A DNA stretch of 64,000 nucleotides from Dyadobacter fermentans (GCF_019924045.1 NZ_JAHXBN010000021.1:1-64000); one strand, 5' to 3'. Counted from the stretch's first letter, positions 18,452 through 27,341 are shown. Notes: generated from the sequence alone by a model not told the origin. Translations and numbers: made by a program.

Positions 18452-18853
18452 TTAAATATAGGTCAGCATTTGCCGTACATTACTAAGACCCGTTTGAATC
18501 GTATTGACCGACCGGGTGCCATGGTAGTAACCGGCAATGTGCAATTCATCGTAAACATCAACAAGTAGCGCCAGTAACTTTTTGTCGAATTTTCGAAGCC
18601 GATTGGTGTAGTCCTCAATGCTCTTTGGCTTCGTAAAATCAATGCCCTCCTTTTGCCGGAGATATTCATCCAGAATAAGCAATGCCGCTGAATAGGCCGT
18701 GCCGGCGGCCATTTTTACGTATTTGACATCCGCATAAAGGCCGTCCTTCTTACCGGCTCTTTCAGTCAGGATCTGGCGTGCGTTTTCGAGGTAGCGTTCG
18801 GCTTCCTGGGCGGGGCTGGTGGGGGAGTGATGGTGTTGTTCTGATGATGTCAT
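18452..18853 (-). CDS. DUF5618-like all-helical protein
   Basis: 133 residues from the ATG at 18853, preferred over a 38-codon upstream extension that has no family character. The sequence is wholly helical: AERYLENARQIL, then TAYSAALLILDEYL and a long pair of C-terminal helices containing ELHIAGYYHGTRS. It resembles small Bacteroidota proteins grouped as DUF5618. The spacing of charged, His and Tyr residues is reminiscent of HEPN-type bundles, but no R-x4-6-H motif could be fixed. It is divergent from the ligase-associated exonuclease gene. Confidence 0.65.
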   Translation of the reverse strand: MTSSEQHHHSPTSPAQEAERYLENARQILTERAGKKDGLYADVKYVKMAAGTAYSAALLILDEYLRQKEGIDFTKPKSIEDYTNRLRKFDKKLLALLVDVYDELHIAGYYHGTRSVNTIQTGLSNVRQMLTYI

Positions 18854-19011
18854 AGTGTTGTGTTCGTTTATCCATCCTTTATACGAGCGTTTTCGAATAA
18901 AGTAACATTCAAGTTGAGAACAAATTTCGAAAGCTTTTGTGGACGAGTGGAAATTATATTTTAGCATGCTTCATGAAAACAAACTCGCCAATACAGATAG
19001 CGCATCTGGCA

Positions 19012-19019
19012 TACTTTTG
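19012..19019 (+). promoter_or_regulatory. Promoter -7 box of the repair cluster
   Basis: Exact TAnnTTTG match (TACTTTTG), ending 14 bases before the exonuclease ATG. Confidence 0.55.
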
Positions 19020-19033
19020 ATAATTTCAGAAAT

Positions 19034-20143
19034 ATGCCAAAACAGCCTCTCTTACAGTTTACCGGGAAAAGTATTTACTGCGCCATTGCCGACGTCCATA
19101 TCGATCCGTGGATGCCGGTGGGCCGGGCCATCATCACGCACGCGCACAGCGACCACGCACGATGGGGCAGCCAGCATTACCTCGCGCACAAGGATAGCGA
19201 GCCCATTCTGCGGCTCCGGCTAGGGCAGGATATCAATCTCCAAACCGTGCAATATGGCGAGAGATTTATGATCAACGGCGTGAAATTTTCCCTGCATCCT
19301 GCCGGCCATATCATTGGATCGGCGCAGGTAAGAGTGGAGTACCAGGGCGAAGTGTGGGTAGCTAGCGGCGACTATAAGCTCGAAGATGACCATTTTGCAA
19401 CGCCGTTCGAACCCGTGAAATGCAACGTGTTCATCACCGAATCCACATTTGGATTACCTATTTATAAATGGCGGCCGCAGCAGGAGGTGATGGCCGAGAT
19501 CGACGATTGGTGGGCACAGAACCGCGCCGAGGATAAAGCCAGCGTGTTGATGGGTTATTCGCTGGGGAAAATGCAACGGATTTTGAGGAATATCCAATTG
19601 CAGGATTCTGTCATTTATGCACACGGGGCTATTTATACTGTGAATGAACGCTTGCGCGAGGCGGGTTTCGATTTGCCGGAACTTACATTGGCTACCAAGG
19701 AAATGGATAGGAAGCTGTTCAAAGGGGCGCTGGTGCTGGCTCCGCCTTCCGCTGACGGCACCACGTGGATCCGGAAGTTTGCACCCTATTCGGTGGGGTA
19801 TTGCTCGGGTTGGATGGCATTGCGAGGCGCCAAAAACCGGCGCGCGGTGGATCAGGGGTTTGTATTAAGCGACCATGTCGACTGGCCTGATCTGAACCGG
19901 GCTGTGAAAGAAACCGGTGCTGAAAAAGTGTACGTCACACATGGTTATACGAGCATTTATGCACGTTGGCTTAATGAAAACGGCATTGAAGCGGCCGAAG
20001 TGAATACGATGTACGGCAACGAGGACGAAAATGAAGAAGAGGAGGCCGCACAGGATGTGTCGGCTGGCCAGAACGCCTATGAGGAGCACAAACGGGAGCT
20101 CGACGAAACGGTGAATACAGACAAAGACGGTGCCGGACTATGA
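19034..20143 (+). CDS. Ligase-associated DNA exonuclease (metallo-beta-lactamase fold)
   Basis: 369 residues of the beta-lactamase/beta-CASP-like family found beside ATP-dependent DNA ligases. The metal motif is HAHSDH (His36, His38, Asp40, His41), with GHIIGSAQ near 93-100 and SGDYK near 113. A C-terminal tail of about 40 acidic residues (EDENEEEE...) follows the core. It is thought to trim DNA ends before ligation. Its stop overlaps the ligase start by 4 bases, so the two are coupled. It is the first gene of the conserved exonuclease-ligase-helicase-PdeM cluster. Confidence 0.93.
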   Translation: MPKQPLLQFTGKSIYCAIADVHIDPWMPVGRAIITHAHSDHARWGSQHYLAHKDSEPILRLRLGQDINLQTVQYGERFMINGVKFSLHPAGHIIGSAQVRVEYQGEVWVASGDYKLEDDHFATPFEPVKCNVFITESTFGLPIYKWRPQQEVMAEIDDWWAQNRAEDKASVLMGYSLGKMQRILRNIQLQDSVIYAHGAIYTVNERLREAGFDLPELTLATKEMDRKLFKGALVLAPPSADGTTWIRKFAPYSVGYCSGWMALRGAKNRRAVDQGFVLSDHVDWPDLNRAVKETGAEKVYVTHGYTSIYARWLNENGIEAAEVNTMYGNEDENEEEEAAQDVSAGQNAYEEHKRELDETVNTDKDGAGL

Positions 20144-21738
20144 AACAGTTTGCAGAGCTCTTCATGAACCTCGACCGCACGAACAAAACGAATGCGAAGG
20201 TCGATTTGCTGAAAAGTTACTTCCAGACGGCTTCGGACGACGATAAGCTGTGGGCGTTGACATTGTTTACAGGACGCCGGCCGTCATTCAAGGTTAATCG
20301 CACGCAGGTGAAAGAATGGGCCGCGGAAGAAGCCGGTATCCCGATGTGGCTTTTTCAGGAGAGCTACCATAGTGTGGGGGATTTGGGAGAAACGATTTCG
20401 CTGCTTTTACCCCGCACAAGCCCGGGGGGCTCGGAGAAATCGCTTTCGGAGTGGTTCCATTACCTGGGAATGCTGCCCGGCATGGCCGACGAACAAAAGC
20501 GAGACCATATTATCCGCGCCTGGACGCAGCTTTCACAACATGAGACATTTGTATTTAATAAGTTGCTCATGGGCAGTTTCCGGATCGGCGTTTCGCAGAC
20601 TTTGGTGGTCAGGGCATTGGCGGAAGCGACCGAAACGGATTCCAATGTGATTGCCCATCGGGTAATGGGGCAATGGGACCCACTGGATACTACTTTCGAG
20701 CAGTTAATCCTCGATAAAGGTGAAAATGACAACGCGTCGCGGCCGTACCCGTTTTTTCTCGCTTACCCGATTGAGGGTGACGTCGCGGATCTCGGCGAGC
20801 CTAACGATTGGTTTGCCGAATGGAAATGGGACGGTATCCGCTCCCAGATCATTTATCGAAACAAGGAGCTGTTCATCTGGACGAGAGGTGAGGAGTTGTC
20901 TACCGAAAAATTTCCCGAACTGCATTTCCTGAGCGATGTTCTTCCTGATGGTACCGTGCTGGATGGCGAAATTGTAACTTATGCCGATGGCCGGCCTATG
21001 CCGTTCAATGTGCTGCAAACCCGCATTGGTCGCAAAAATTTGTCCAAAAAAGTACTCGAAGAAGCTCCGGTTGCATTTTTGGCTTACGATATGCTCGAAG
21101 CGAACGGTGTGGATATCCGGGGGCTCACGCAGGAGCAACGCCGCGTGCAGCTGGAGGCGGTACATGCGAGTATGCCCGCGCAAAACTATTTCCACCTGTC
21201 GCCGTTGATCGATTTCGAAGATTGGCAGGCTTTGCGCGATCTGCATCCGCAATCACGCGATAATATCGCCGAGGGCTTCATGATCAAGCGTAAGGCGAGC
21301 ACTTATCAGGTTGGTCGCAAAAAAGGCGATTGGTGGAAATGGAAGATCGATCCGCTGAGCATTGATGCGGTACTTATTTACGCCCAGAAAGGCTCCGGCC
21401 GCCGTGCTGAGCTTTTCACCGATTATACCTTCGCCGTCTGGGGCGACGATGGGAAGCTGGTGCCGTTTGCGAAGGCGTATTCCGGCCTTACCGATGCGGA
21501 AATCGGACAGGTGGATTACTTTATCAAGCGCAATGTCCTCGAAAAATTTGGTCCTGTCCGTACCGTCAAGCCGGAGCTGGTTTTTGAAATCGGATTTGAA
21601 GGAATCAACGAATCAACGCGTCACAAGTCGGGCATAGCAGTACGGTTCCCGCGGATTTTGCGGTGGAGGAAGGATAAGAAGGCAGAGGAGGCGGATAGCT
21701 TGGGGAACCTGCGGGAGATTCTAAATAATTATAAATAA
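20140..21738 (+). CDS. ATP-dependent DNA ligase (cluster-associated type)
   Basis: 532 residues. An N-terminal helical DNA-binding domain (1-190) is followed by the adenylation domain with nucleophile motif KWDG (Lys229) in EWKWDGIR, motif III DGEIVTY and motif V-type WWKWKIDPLSIDAVL, then an OB fold. It seals nicks using ATP and is distinct from the NAD-dependent LigA of replication. The protein ends REILNNYK, almost the same as the end of the next gene product (REILDNYK), which is notable. It is coupled to the exonuclease by a 4-base overlap. Confidence 0.94.
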   Translation: MKQFAELFMNLDRTNKTNAKVDLLKSYFQTASDDDKLWALTLFTGRRPSFKVNRTQVKEWAAEEAGIPMWLFQESYHSVGDLGETISLLLPRTSPGGSEKSLSEWFHYLGMLPGMADEQKRDHIIRAWTQLSQHETFVFNKLLMGSFRIGVSQTLVVRALAEATETDSNVIAHRVMGQWDPLDTTFEQLILDKGENDNASRPYPFFLAYPIEGDVADLGEPNDWFAEWKWDGIRSQIIYRNKELFIWTRGEELSTEKFPELHFLSDVLPDGTVLDGEIVTYADGRPMPFNVLQTRIGRKNLSKKVLEEAPVAFLAYDMLEANGVDIRGLTQEQRRVQLEAVHASMPAQNYFHLSPLIDFEDWQALRDLHPQSRDNIAEGFMIKRKASTYQVGRKKGDWWKWKIDPLSIDAVLIYAQKGSGRRAELFTDYTFAVWGDDGKLVPFAKAYSGLTDAEIGQVDYFIKRNVLEKFGPVRTVKPELVFEIGFEGINESTRHKSGIAVRFPRILRWRKDKKAEEADSLGNLREILNNYK

Positions 21739-21793
21739 TCAATAAAACATAGGTTTATTTTAATTTTAAGTGCGCAAATTTAATATTTCATGT

Positions 21794-21801
21794 TAGATTT
21801 G
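21794..21801 (+). promoter_or_regulatory. Promoter -7 box directly before the AAA gene
   Basis: Exact TAnnTTTG match (TAGATTTG) ending 5 bases before the ATG at 21807. If used, the transcript would have almost no leader. Confidence 0.5.
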
Positions 21802-21806
21802 CATAG

Positions 21807-22985
21807 ATGATTAGGCGTAGGCTCGAAAATAGAATCAAGGAAGCTCTGACGAAGAATGCTTCGATCGCTCTGATGGGACCCCGTCAGATAGGAAAAACTA
21901 CAATCGCTCTTGATGTGGTTGACGCTACACCTGCATTGTATTTAGATCTGGAAAGTCGCCTGGATCTGGAAAAAGTCAGAGACATCCGCGCATTTTATGA
22001 AGCGAACAAGAACCGGCTGATTGTCCTCGATGAAGTGCAACGGATACCGGAGCTTTTTACCGAATTGCGGGGTATTATCGATCAGGAGAGGCGAAAAGGC
22101 AACAGATCGGGCTTGTTTTTATTCCTTGGATCGGCTTCTATTGATTTACTTCAACAATCGAGCGAGTCACTCGCGGGGCGCATATCCTATCTGGAACTTT
22201 ACCCCGTAGACGTTATTGAATATGCGGCCGATGATTTTCAACAGGTTAACACATTGTGGCTTCGCGGAGGCTTCCCGGAAAGTTTACTGGCCGCTTCGGA
22301 TCGCGACAGCCTGGAATGGCGGCAGGATTTTATCCGGACCTATCTCGAACGCGACATCCCACAACTCGGGCCCCGTATTCCGGCAACAACTTTGGAGCGG
22401 TTCTGGACAATGCTGGCACATAATCAAGGCAGCGTACTAAATGCATCGCACCTGGCGAGAAATCTTGACGTTTCGGGCGTGACCATTAGTCGTTACCTGG
22501 ATTTGATGGTCGATCTGCTCCTCGTGAGGCGATTGCAGCCATGGGCTTCGAATGCGGGCAAAAGATTGGTGCGAAGTCCCAAAATCTATGTGAGAGACAG
22601 TGGTATCACTCATGCTTTAATGGGGATAGAGACTTTCAATAACCTGCTGGCACATCCGGTGGTAGGCGGCAGCTGGGAAGGATTTGTCATCGAAAACATC
22701 ATGAGCGTAGCCCCGGCCCGCATGCAGCCCTATTTCTACCGGAGTGCCGGTGGCGCGGAGGTCGACCTGATTCTGGAATTTGCGGACGGGAAAAAATGGG
22801 CGATAGAGATCAAAAGAAACTCAGCACCGCATTTATCCAAAGGATTTCACATTGCCTGCGAGGACATTCAGCCGGACAAGCAATTTGTGATTTATTCAGG
22901 AAAGGATACGTTTCCTATGGGCGATGGCATTGTGGCTACTTCGCTTATCAATATCATGAGAGAAATTTTGGATAATTATAAATGA
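21807..22985 (+). CDS. AAA_14 ATPase with C-terminal DUF4143 domain
   Basis: 392 residues. The AAA_14 domain has Walker A GPRQIGKTT (24-32) and Walker B LIVLDE (71-76). A winged-helix-like part near 205-245 follows (LARNLDVSGVTISRYLDLM), then DUF4143 with a restriction-fold signature AEVDLILEF...AIEIKR (Asp320, Glu334-x-Lys336). Members are widespread accessory ATPases of unsettled function, some thought to act with mobile or defence genes. It sits between ligase and helicase, where the conserved cluster normally has nothing, and has its own near-leaderless promoter. It shares its last eight residues, with one change, with the ligase. Confidence 0.9.
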   Translation: MIRRRLENRIKEALTKNASIALMGPRQIGKTTIALDVVDATPALYLDLESRLDLEKVRDIRAFYEANKNRLIVLDEVQRIPELFTELRGIIDQERRKGNRSGLFLFLGSASIDLLQQSSESLAGRISYLELYPVDVIEYAADDFQQVNTLWLRGGFPESLLAASDRDSLEWRQDFIRTYLERDIPQLGPRIPATTLERFWTMLAHNQGSVLNASHLARNLDVSGVTISRYLDLMVDLLLVRRLQPWASNAGKRLVRSPKIYVRDSGITHALMGIETFNNLLAHPVVGGSWEGFVIENIMSVAPARMQPYFYRSAGGAEVDLILEFADGKKWAIEIKRNSAPHLSKGFHIACEDIQPDKQFVIYSGKDTFPMGDGIVATSLINIMREILDNYK

Positions 22986-23035
22986 CCGTCTGATCATAAG
23001 GTGTTTATCGTGCGGTTATAAGCCAGTAGTAGCAA

Positions 23036-23064
23036 TTTGTTTCAGTATTTTGTTGTTATTTTTG
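23036..23064 (+). promoter_or_regulatory. Promoter of the DUF433/DUF5615 pair
   Basis: TTTG at 23036-23039, a 17-base spacer, then an exact -7 box TATTTTTG at 23057-23064, ending 21 bases before the DUF433 ATG. A good match to the Bacteroidota consensus. Confidence 0.65.
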
Positions 23065-23085
23065 TATAAAAGCTGACTTGCAGAC

Positions 23086-23319
23086 ATGAATAATAAGTTG
23101 GAACGAATTACAATAGATGAAGCCGTGTGCAATGGTAAACCGGTTATCCGGGGTTTTCGGATGACGGTTAAAACCGTATTGGAGTATCTGGCGGCAGGGG
23201 AAAGCATTGAAAATATACTGGCTGCTTACCCATTTTTGGAGGAAGACGATATTAAGGCATGCATCGAGTTCGCTGCCAAAACGGTTGACGGTGAACATTT
23301 TTCCTTAACGGCTGCCTGA
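23086..23319 (+). CDS. DUF433 antitoxin
   Basis: 77 residues with the DUF433 core GKPVIRGFRMTV (18-29) and a winged-helix-like second half (LEYLAAGESIENILAAYPFLEEDDI). DUF433 proteins are DNA-binding antitoxins paired with PIN-like DUF5615 toxins. The stop overlaps the toxin ATG by one base (TGATG), so synthesis is coupled and antitoxin-first. It probably also represses the promoter just upstream. Confidence 0.88.
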   Translation: MNNKLERITIDEAVCNGKPVIRGFRMTVKTVLEYLAAGESIENILAAYPFLEEDDIKACIEFAAKTVDGEHFSLTAA

Positions 23320-23669
23320 TGTCGGTTTACCGCTATTTGATCGACGTTAACCTTCCCAAATATTTCAGCTTTTTTCATTCTCCTGAATTTGAATTTGTCA
23401 TCGACATCAACGCGAAATGGCCTGATCGGGACATTTGGGGTTATGCACAGGAGCATGGACTCATCATTGTCACGAAAGATTCTGATTTCTACCATCGTTG
23501 CCTGCTCGATAAACAGCCTGCTAAGGTGATTCATTTGAAGTTAGGAAATCTGCTCCTGAAAGATCTTCATACTTTTTTTCATAACAACTGGGATCAGATT
23601 ACATCCCATCTCCCCGAAGCCCGGCTGATCATTGCGACGGTAGACGGCCTCGAAGTTTTCCCCTACTGA
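23319..23669 (+). CDS. DUF5615 PIN-like toxin
   Basis: 116 residues matching the DUF5615 PIN-like family: an N-terminal YLIDVNLP (acidic Asp near 9), a DRDIWGYAQEHGLIIVTKDSDF block (about 42-65) with the conserved Asp pair, and a C-terminal helix. Such proteins are predicted Mg2+-dependent RNases held in check by the upstream DUF433 protein. The key acidic residues are all present, so the toxin looks intact. It is followed 27 bases later by the helicase gene. Confidence 0.87.
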   Translation: MSVYRYLIDVNLPKYFSFFHSPEFEFVIDINAKWPDRDIWGYAQEHGLIIVTKDSDFYHRCLLDKQPAKVIHLKLGNLLLKDLHTFFHNNWDQITSHLPEARLIIATVDGLEVFPY

Positions 23670-23696
23670 CTTCTTTTGTAGATTGGTACAGAAATT

Positions 23697-26195
23697 GTGA
23701 AATCAGTCCTGTATTTAATCAGACTACCACCCTTGACCAAATCCCGCGGACATGCCATTGTTGAACAATGGTTTAAAGATAAAAAGTGGAAATGGGCGGC
23801 TTTTCAGAAGGAGGCCGCGGTGGCTTATCTGGCGGGGAAAAGTGGCTTGGTGAATGCGCCCACGGGTAGCGGAAAGACCTACTCGCTCTGGCTACCGATC
23901 CTGATCAGGCATATTAATTCGCTTCCTAAAAAGCCTCTCAAAACAAAAAAAGGGCTTCAAGTGCTTTGGATTACGCCGCTTCGGGCGCTTTCGAAGGACC
24001 TTTTCCGGAACATGGAAACGGCGGCGCTTGAAATGAACCTCACGTGGCGGGTGGGCATACGTACGGGCGACACGGGTACACGGGAGCGCAATGAGCAGAA
24101 GCGGCAAATGCCCGATGCCCTCATTATCACACCGGAGAGCCTGCATATGCTTTTTACGCAAAAAAATGCCTCCGAATTCTTCAAAAACCTGCATACGGTA
24201 GTCGTTGACGAGTGGCACGAGCTCATGGGCAGCAAGCGCGGCACGCAGACGGAGCTTGCACTGGCGCGCCTACGGACTATTAACCCGGATCTGCAAACCT
24301 GGGGCATCTCCGCGACGATCGGCAACCTGGAAGAAGCGAAGCAGGTGTTGCTGGGGATGAGGTTTCCCGAAGAAAACTCGGTGATCGTCCGGGCAAATAC
24401 TGAAAAGAAGATTCTGGTGGAAAGTATCATTCCCGACAGGGTGGAAACGTTGCCGTGGTCGGGGTATATGGGGATCAGGTTGGTGGATAAGGTGGTGGAA
24501 GTGGTGAACAAGAGCCGTACGACGCTGCTTTTTACCAATACGCGGTCGGGAACGGAGATCTGGTACCGTACGATCATCGAAAAATACCCTGAGTTTGCCG
24601 GCATTATGGCCCTGCACCACGCCTCACTCGACCGCGAGATTCGCGATTGGGTGGAGGAGGCATTGCACGATGAGCGGTTGAAACTGGTCATATGCACTGC
24701 CAGCCTTGATCTGGGGGTCGATTTCCGGCCTGTGGACACGGTTATTCAGGTAGGGAGCCCCAAAAGCATTGCGCGGTTCGTGCAACGCGCGGGCAGGAGC
24801 GGGCACCAGCCCGGTGTCGACAGTAAAATCTATTTTTGTCCTACCAATGCATTGGAACTGATCGAAGCGGTATCGCTGCGCGAAGGCGTGATCAAAAATA
24901 TGATTGAGGACCGGCCACCGGTTGCTCATGCATTCGATGTGCTGGCTCAATGGATGATCACGCTGGCAGTAGGCGAGGGGTTCGACGAAGCGCAGCTTTT
25001 CGAAGAGGTGCGCAATGCATATGGTTATCAATATCTCAACCGGGAGGAATGGGAATGGCTTTTGGGATATATCACGACGGGTAGTTCATCGCTCACAGTT
25101 TATGACGAATACAAGAAAGTAGAGCGCGTGAATGGCCGTTACCTGGTGACGAGCCGGCGTATTGCGCATCGGCATTTGCTGAGCATGGGGACAATCGTTT
25201 CGGAGGTATCTCTGAAAGTGAAGTTGCAGAGCGGTAAATACCTGGGCGCGGTGGAGGAATCGTTTGTTACCTGGATGAAAGCGGGTGACGTTTTCTTTTT
25301 CGCTGGTATGAGTGTGGAATTTGTAAGAATCCATGAAATGACCGTGACCGTCAAAAAGGCCGAGGGTAAAAAAGGTTACCTCGTACGCTGGGCAGGCGGG
25401 CGGATGCCGCTGTCGTCCCAGCTCTCCGCATTCATTCGCGAACGCCTCGCCGACGCGATCGAAAACCCTCATAAGGAAGTGGAACTGGCCAAAATGCAGC
25501 CACTGCTCGAATTGCAGGAAAAGCGCTCAGTGATTCCTAAAACCAATGAGCTCCTGATCGAACAATGCGAAACCCGAGAGGGATATCATATCTTTATATT
25601 CCCGTTTGAGGGGCGGCTGGTGCATGAGGGCATGTCGATTTTGCTCGCTTACCGCATTAGCCAGCTGCGGCCGATCACGTTTTCGGTAGCGATGAACGAT
25701 TACGGTTTTGAGTTGTTAAGTGATCAGTATGTCGATCTGGCCGAAATACTGGGCGAAACGGACCTTTTCTCGACTAAACAGCTCGTCGACGACATTTATC
25801 AAAGTGTGAATGCGACGGAAATGGCGAAGCGGAAGTTCCGGGAGATTGCCGCCATTGCGGGGCTGATGTTTCAGGGTTATCCGGGAAAATATGTCAAAAC
25901 GCGGCAGTTACAGGCGTCCAGCTCACTGCTCTTCAATGTGATGAGCAAGTACGAAGACAATAACCTGCTGATCAAGCAAGCATACCAGGAAGTGCTGACT
26001 TATCAGCTCGAAGAGGTGCGCATGCGGGAGGCGCTTGCGAGGATCGAACATCAGAAAATAGTCATACAAAATACCGACAGACCGACGCCATTCTCGTTTC
26101 CGATCATGGTCGACAGGCTTCGGGAGCAATTAACTTCGGAAAAGCTGGACGACAGGATCCAGCGAATGATCAAACAGTACGGCAATGCAGATTGA
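23697..26195 (+). CDS. Ligase-associated DEAD/DEAH-box helicase (Lhr-like)
   Basis: 832 residues, probably starting at GTG 23697. Superfamily 2 motifs: APTGSGKT (54-61), DEWH (171-174), SAT (205-207), NTRSGTE near 279 and QRAGRSGHQPG near 360, followed by the Lhr-type winged helix and accessory domain. It unwinds DNA or DNA/RNA in repair and is the third member of the conserved cluster. In most relatives it directly follows the ligase; here the ATPase and toxin-antitoxin pair intervene. It overlaps the PdeM gene by 11 bases. Confidence 0.93.
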   Translation: MKSVLYLIRLPPLTKSRGHAIVEQWFKDKKWKWAAFQKEAAVAYLAGKSGLVNAPTGSGKTYSLWLPILIRHINSLPKKPLKTKKGLQVLWITPLRALSKDLFRNMETAALEMNLTWRVGIRTGDTGTRERNEQKRQMPDALIITPESLHMLFTQKNASEFFKNLHTVVVDEWHELMGSKRGTQTELALARLRTINPDLQTWGISATIGNLEEAKQVLLGMRFPEENSVIVRANTEKKILVESIIPDRVETLPWSGYMGIRLVDKVVEVVNKSRTTLLFTNTRSGTEIWYRTIIEKYPEFAGIMALHHASLDREIRDWVEEALHDERLKLVICTASLDLGVDFRPVDTVIQVGSPKSIARFVQRAGRSGHQPGVDSKIYFCPTNALELIEAVSLREGVIKNMIEDRPPVAHAFDVLAQWMITLAVGEGFDEAQLFEEVRNAYGYQYLNREEWEWLLGYITTGSSSLTVYDEYKKVERVNGRYLVTSRRIAHRHLLSMGTIVSEVSLKVKLQSGKYLGAVEESFVTWMKAGDVFFFAGMSVEFVRIHEMTVTVKKAEGKKGYLVRWAGGRMPLSSQLSAFIRERLADAIENPHKEVELAKMQPLLELQEKRSVIPKTNELLIEQCETREGYHIFIFPFEGRLVHEGMSILLAYRISQLRPITFSVAMNDYGFELLSDQYVDLAEILGETDLFSTKQLVDDIYQSVNATEMAKRKFREIAAIAGLMFQGYPGKYVKTRQLQASSSLLFNVMSKYEDNNLLIKQAYQEVLTYQLEEVRMREALARIEHQKIVIQNTDRPTPFSFPIMVDRLREQLTSEKLDDRIQRMIKQYGNAD

Positions 26196-26826
26196 GATCA
26201 GAGGCAACCACTTTTTATTATTAACGCAAAGGGCGATTTTCTGGGAAGAAACGCAAACATTACTGATCGGAGACCTGCATTTAGGGAAAGTAACGCATTT
26301 CAGAAAGGAAGGTATAGCAATTCCGCAAAACGCCGCCGCCAACAACTTCCAGCGGCTCGACGAGCTGGTGCGGCAGACCGGTGCCACCCGCATTATATTC
26401 CTCGGCGACCTTTTCCACAGCGAATACAATTCCGAATGGGAAACCTTCCGAGAATGGCGTGCCGAGCACCATTACATCGAAATGATCATTGTTATGGGCA
26501 ATCACGATATCCTGCCGGTAAGTCTGTTACTGGAATGTGATTTGCAAGTTTATGTGAATGATTACGAGGAAGATGTATTTATTTTCACACATCATCCGAA
26601 AGTGGAGTTCGATACTTCCCAATTCGTTTTCGCGGGCCACGTGCACCCGGTTTTCACCTCCTATGGAAAAGGCCGGCAGAGCGTGCGGCTACCCTGCTTT
26701 GTGATTGACAAATACCAGGCAATATTGCCGAGTTTTGGGGTATTTACAGGAGGGTACCAGATGGGGCTGGCTGATGATAGGAAGATTTACATTACTACTG
26801 AAACCCGGGTGTTTTCTGTTTGTTAA
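26185..26826 (+). CDS. pdeM: Ligase-associated phosphoesterase/endonuclease PdeM
   Basis: 213 residues of the calcineurin-like phosphoesterase fold. All metal motifs are present: GDLHLG (29-34), GDLFHS (74-79), GNHD (105-108), THH near 135-137 and GHVHP (151-155). PdeM is the fourth member of the ligase-associated cluster and is thought to nick or process DNA in the repair reaction. Its start lies inside the helicase gene (11-base overlap), so the two are co-translated. A long perfect hairpin follows the stop. Confidence 0.92.
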   Translation: MQIEIRGNHFLLLTQRAIFWEETQTLLIGDLHLGKVTHFRKEGIAIPQNAAANNFQRLDELVRQTGATRIIFLGDLFHSEYNSEWETFREWRAEHHYIEMIIVMGNHDILPVSLLLECDLQVYVNDYEEDVFIFTHHPKVEFDTSQFVFAGHVHPVFTSYGKGRQSVRLPCFVIDKYQAILPSFGVFTGGYQMGLADDRKIYITTETRVFSVC

Positions 26827-26851
26827 ATGCTGATTATAAGTTAATTGAGTT

Positions 26852-26896
26852 AAAACTGGAAAAATATGGAATCAGATTCCATATTTTTCCAGTTTT
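26852..26896. terminator. Perfect 21-bp inverted repeat ending the repair cluster
   Basis: Arms at 26852-26872 and 26876-26896 are perfectly complementary, with a 3-base loop CAG and A/T runs at the outer ends. It is a symmetrical terminator, unusually long for one. Confidence 0.8.
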
Positions 26897-27110
26897 GCTT
26901 TGCGTGGCAAGAAATCAAGTTTAGGGAGCGTTCGAAATATTGGCATTGAGCTGGTGAAATCAGTACGTCGACGTTTTTACACAAATGCGGCTCCATCCGG
27001 AGCCTCCTCAATATCCCCATTCATTGCTAGCTTGTAGTGTGCTCATAGTTTATTGACATTTAGAAGTGAAAATTGAAAATATATTTTATGGAAAACTCCG
27101 TAAGGAAATG
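26897..27110. other. Gene-free spacer between repair cluster and Panacea module
   Basis: No gene seen. It contains a small hairpin GGCTCC/GGAGCC (26989-27004) and, at 27085-27103, one of two copies of a 19-base imperfect palindrome (see 27355). Composition becomes AT-rich towards the module. Confidence 0.5.
27085..27103. repeat. 19-bp imperfect palindrome, copy 1
   Basis: TTTATGGAAAACTCCGTAA; matches 17 of 19 bases of the copy at 27355-27373. The two copies flank the 69-residue gene at a 270-base interval. Confidence 0.6.
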
Positions 27111-27136
27111 CTAAATAAAAAAGCCACTCAGGGCTT
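27111..27136 (-). terminator. Terminator of the 69-aa gene
   Basis: Read on the minus strand, AAGCC/GGCTT arms (27121-27125 and 27132-27136) are followed by a run of T residues. The hairpin overlaps the end of the coding region. Confidence 0.6.
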
Positions 27137-27337
27137 ATACCGGACGATGGTTTCAATTTCAAAGTGGCCGTATTCAAGCAGTATTTGTCGCATACGTTTT
27201 TCTGAAATCCCTTTTCCGTAAATGTAATCTTGCATTGCCTGGACTGCCTTGCCCCGTTTTTGGTCGGGTGTCAACGTGGGGTACAAATTTTTAACCCACC
27301 AGTCGAAGGCTTCTTCAATCGATTGGAACGTTGTCAT
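27128..27337 (-). CDS. Small 69-aa protein of unknown function
   Basis: 69 residues, helical by appearance, charged and basic in the middle (DQKRGKAVQ..., GISEKRMRQILLEYG), with Trp-Trp near 13-14. No family was recognised. It has an exact -7 box ending 4 bases before its ATG, so the mRNA would be nearly leaderless, and its own terminator. A palindrome lies where the -33 region would be, which suggests repression, possibly by itself or by the neighbouring Panacea protein. It could be an extra antitoxin, a regulator or an unrelated small gene. Confidence 0.6.
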   Translation of the reverse strand: MTTFQSIEEAFDWWVKNLYPTLTPDQKRGKAVQAMQDYIYGKGISEKRMRQILLEYGHFEIETIVRYKP

Positions 27338-27341
27338 TAGT

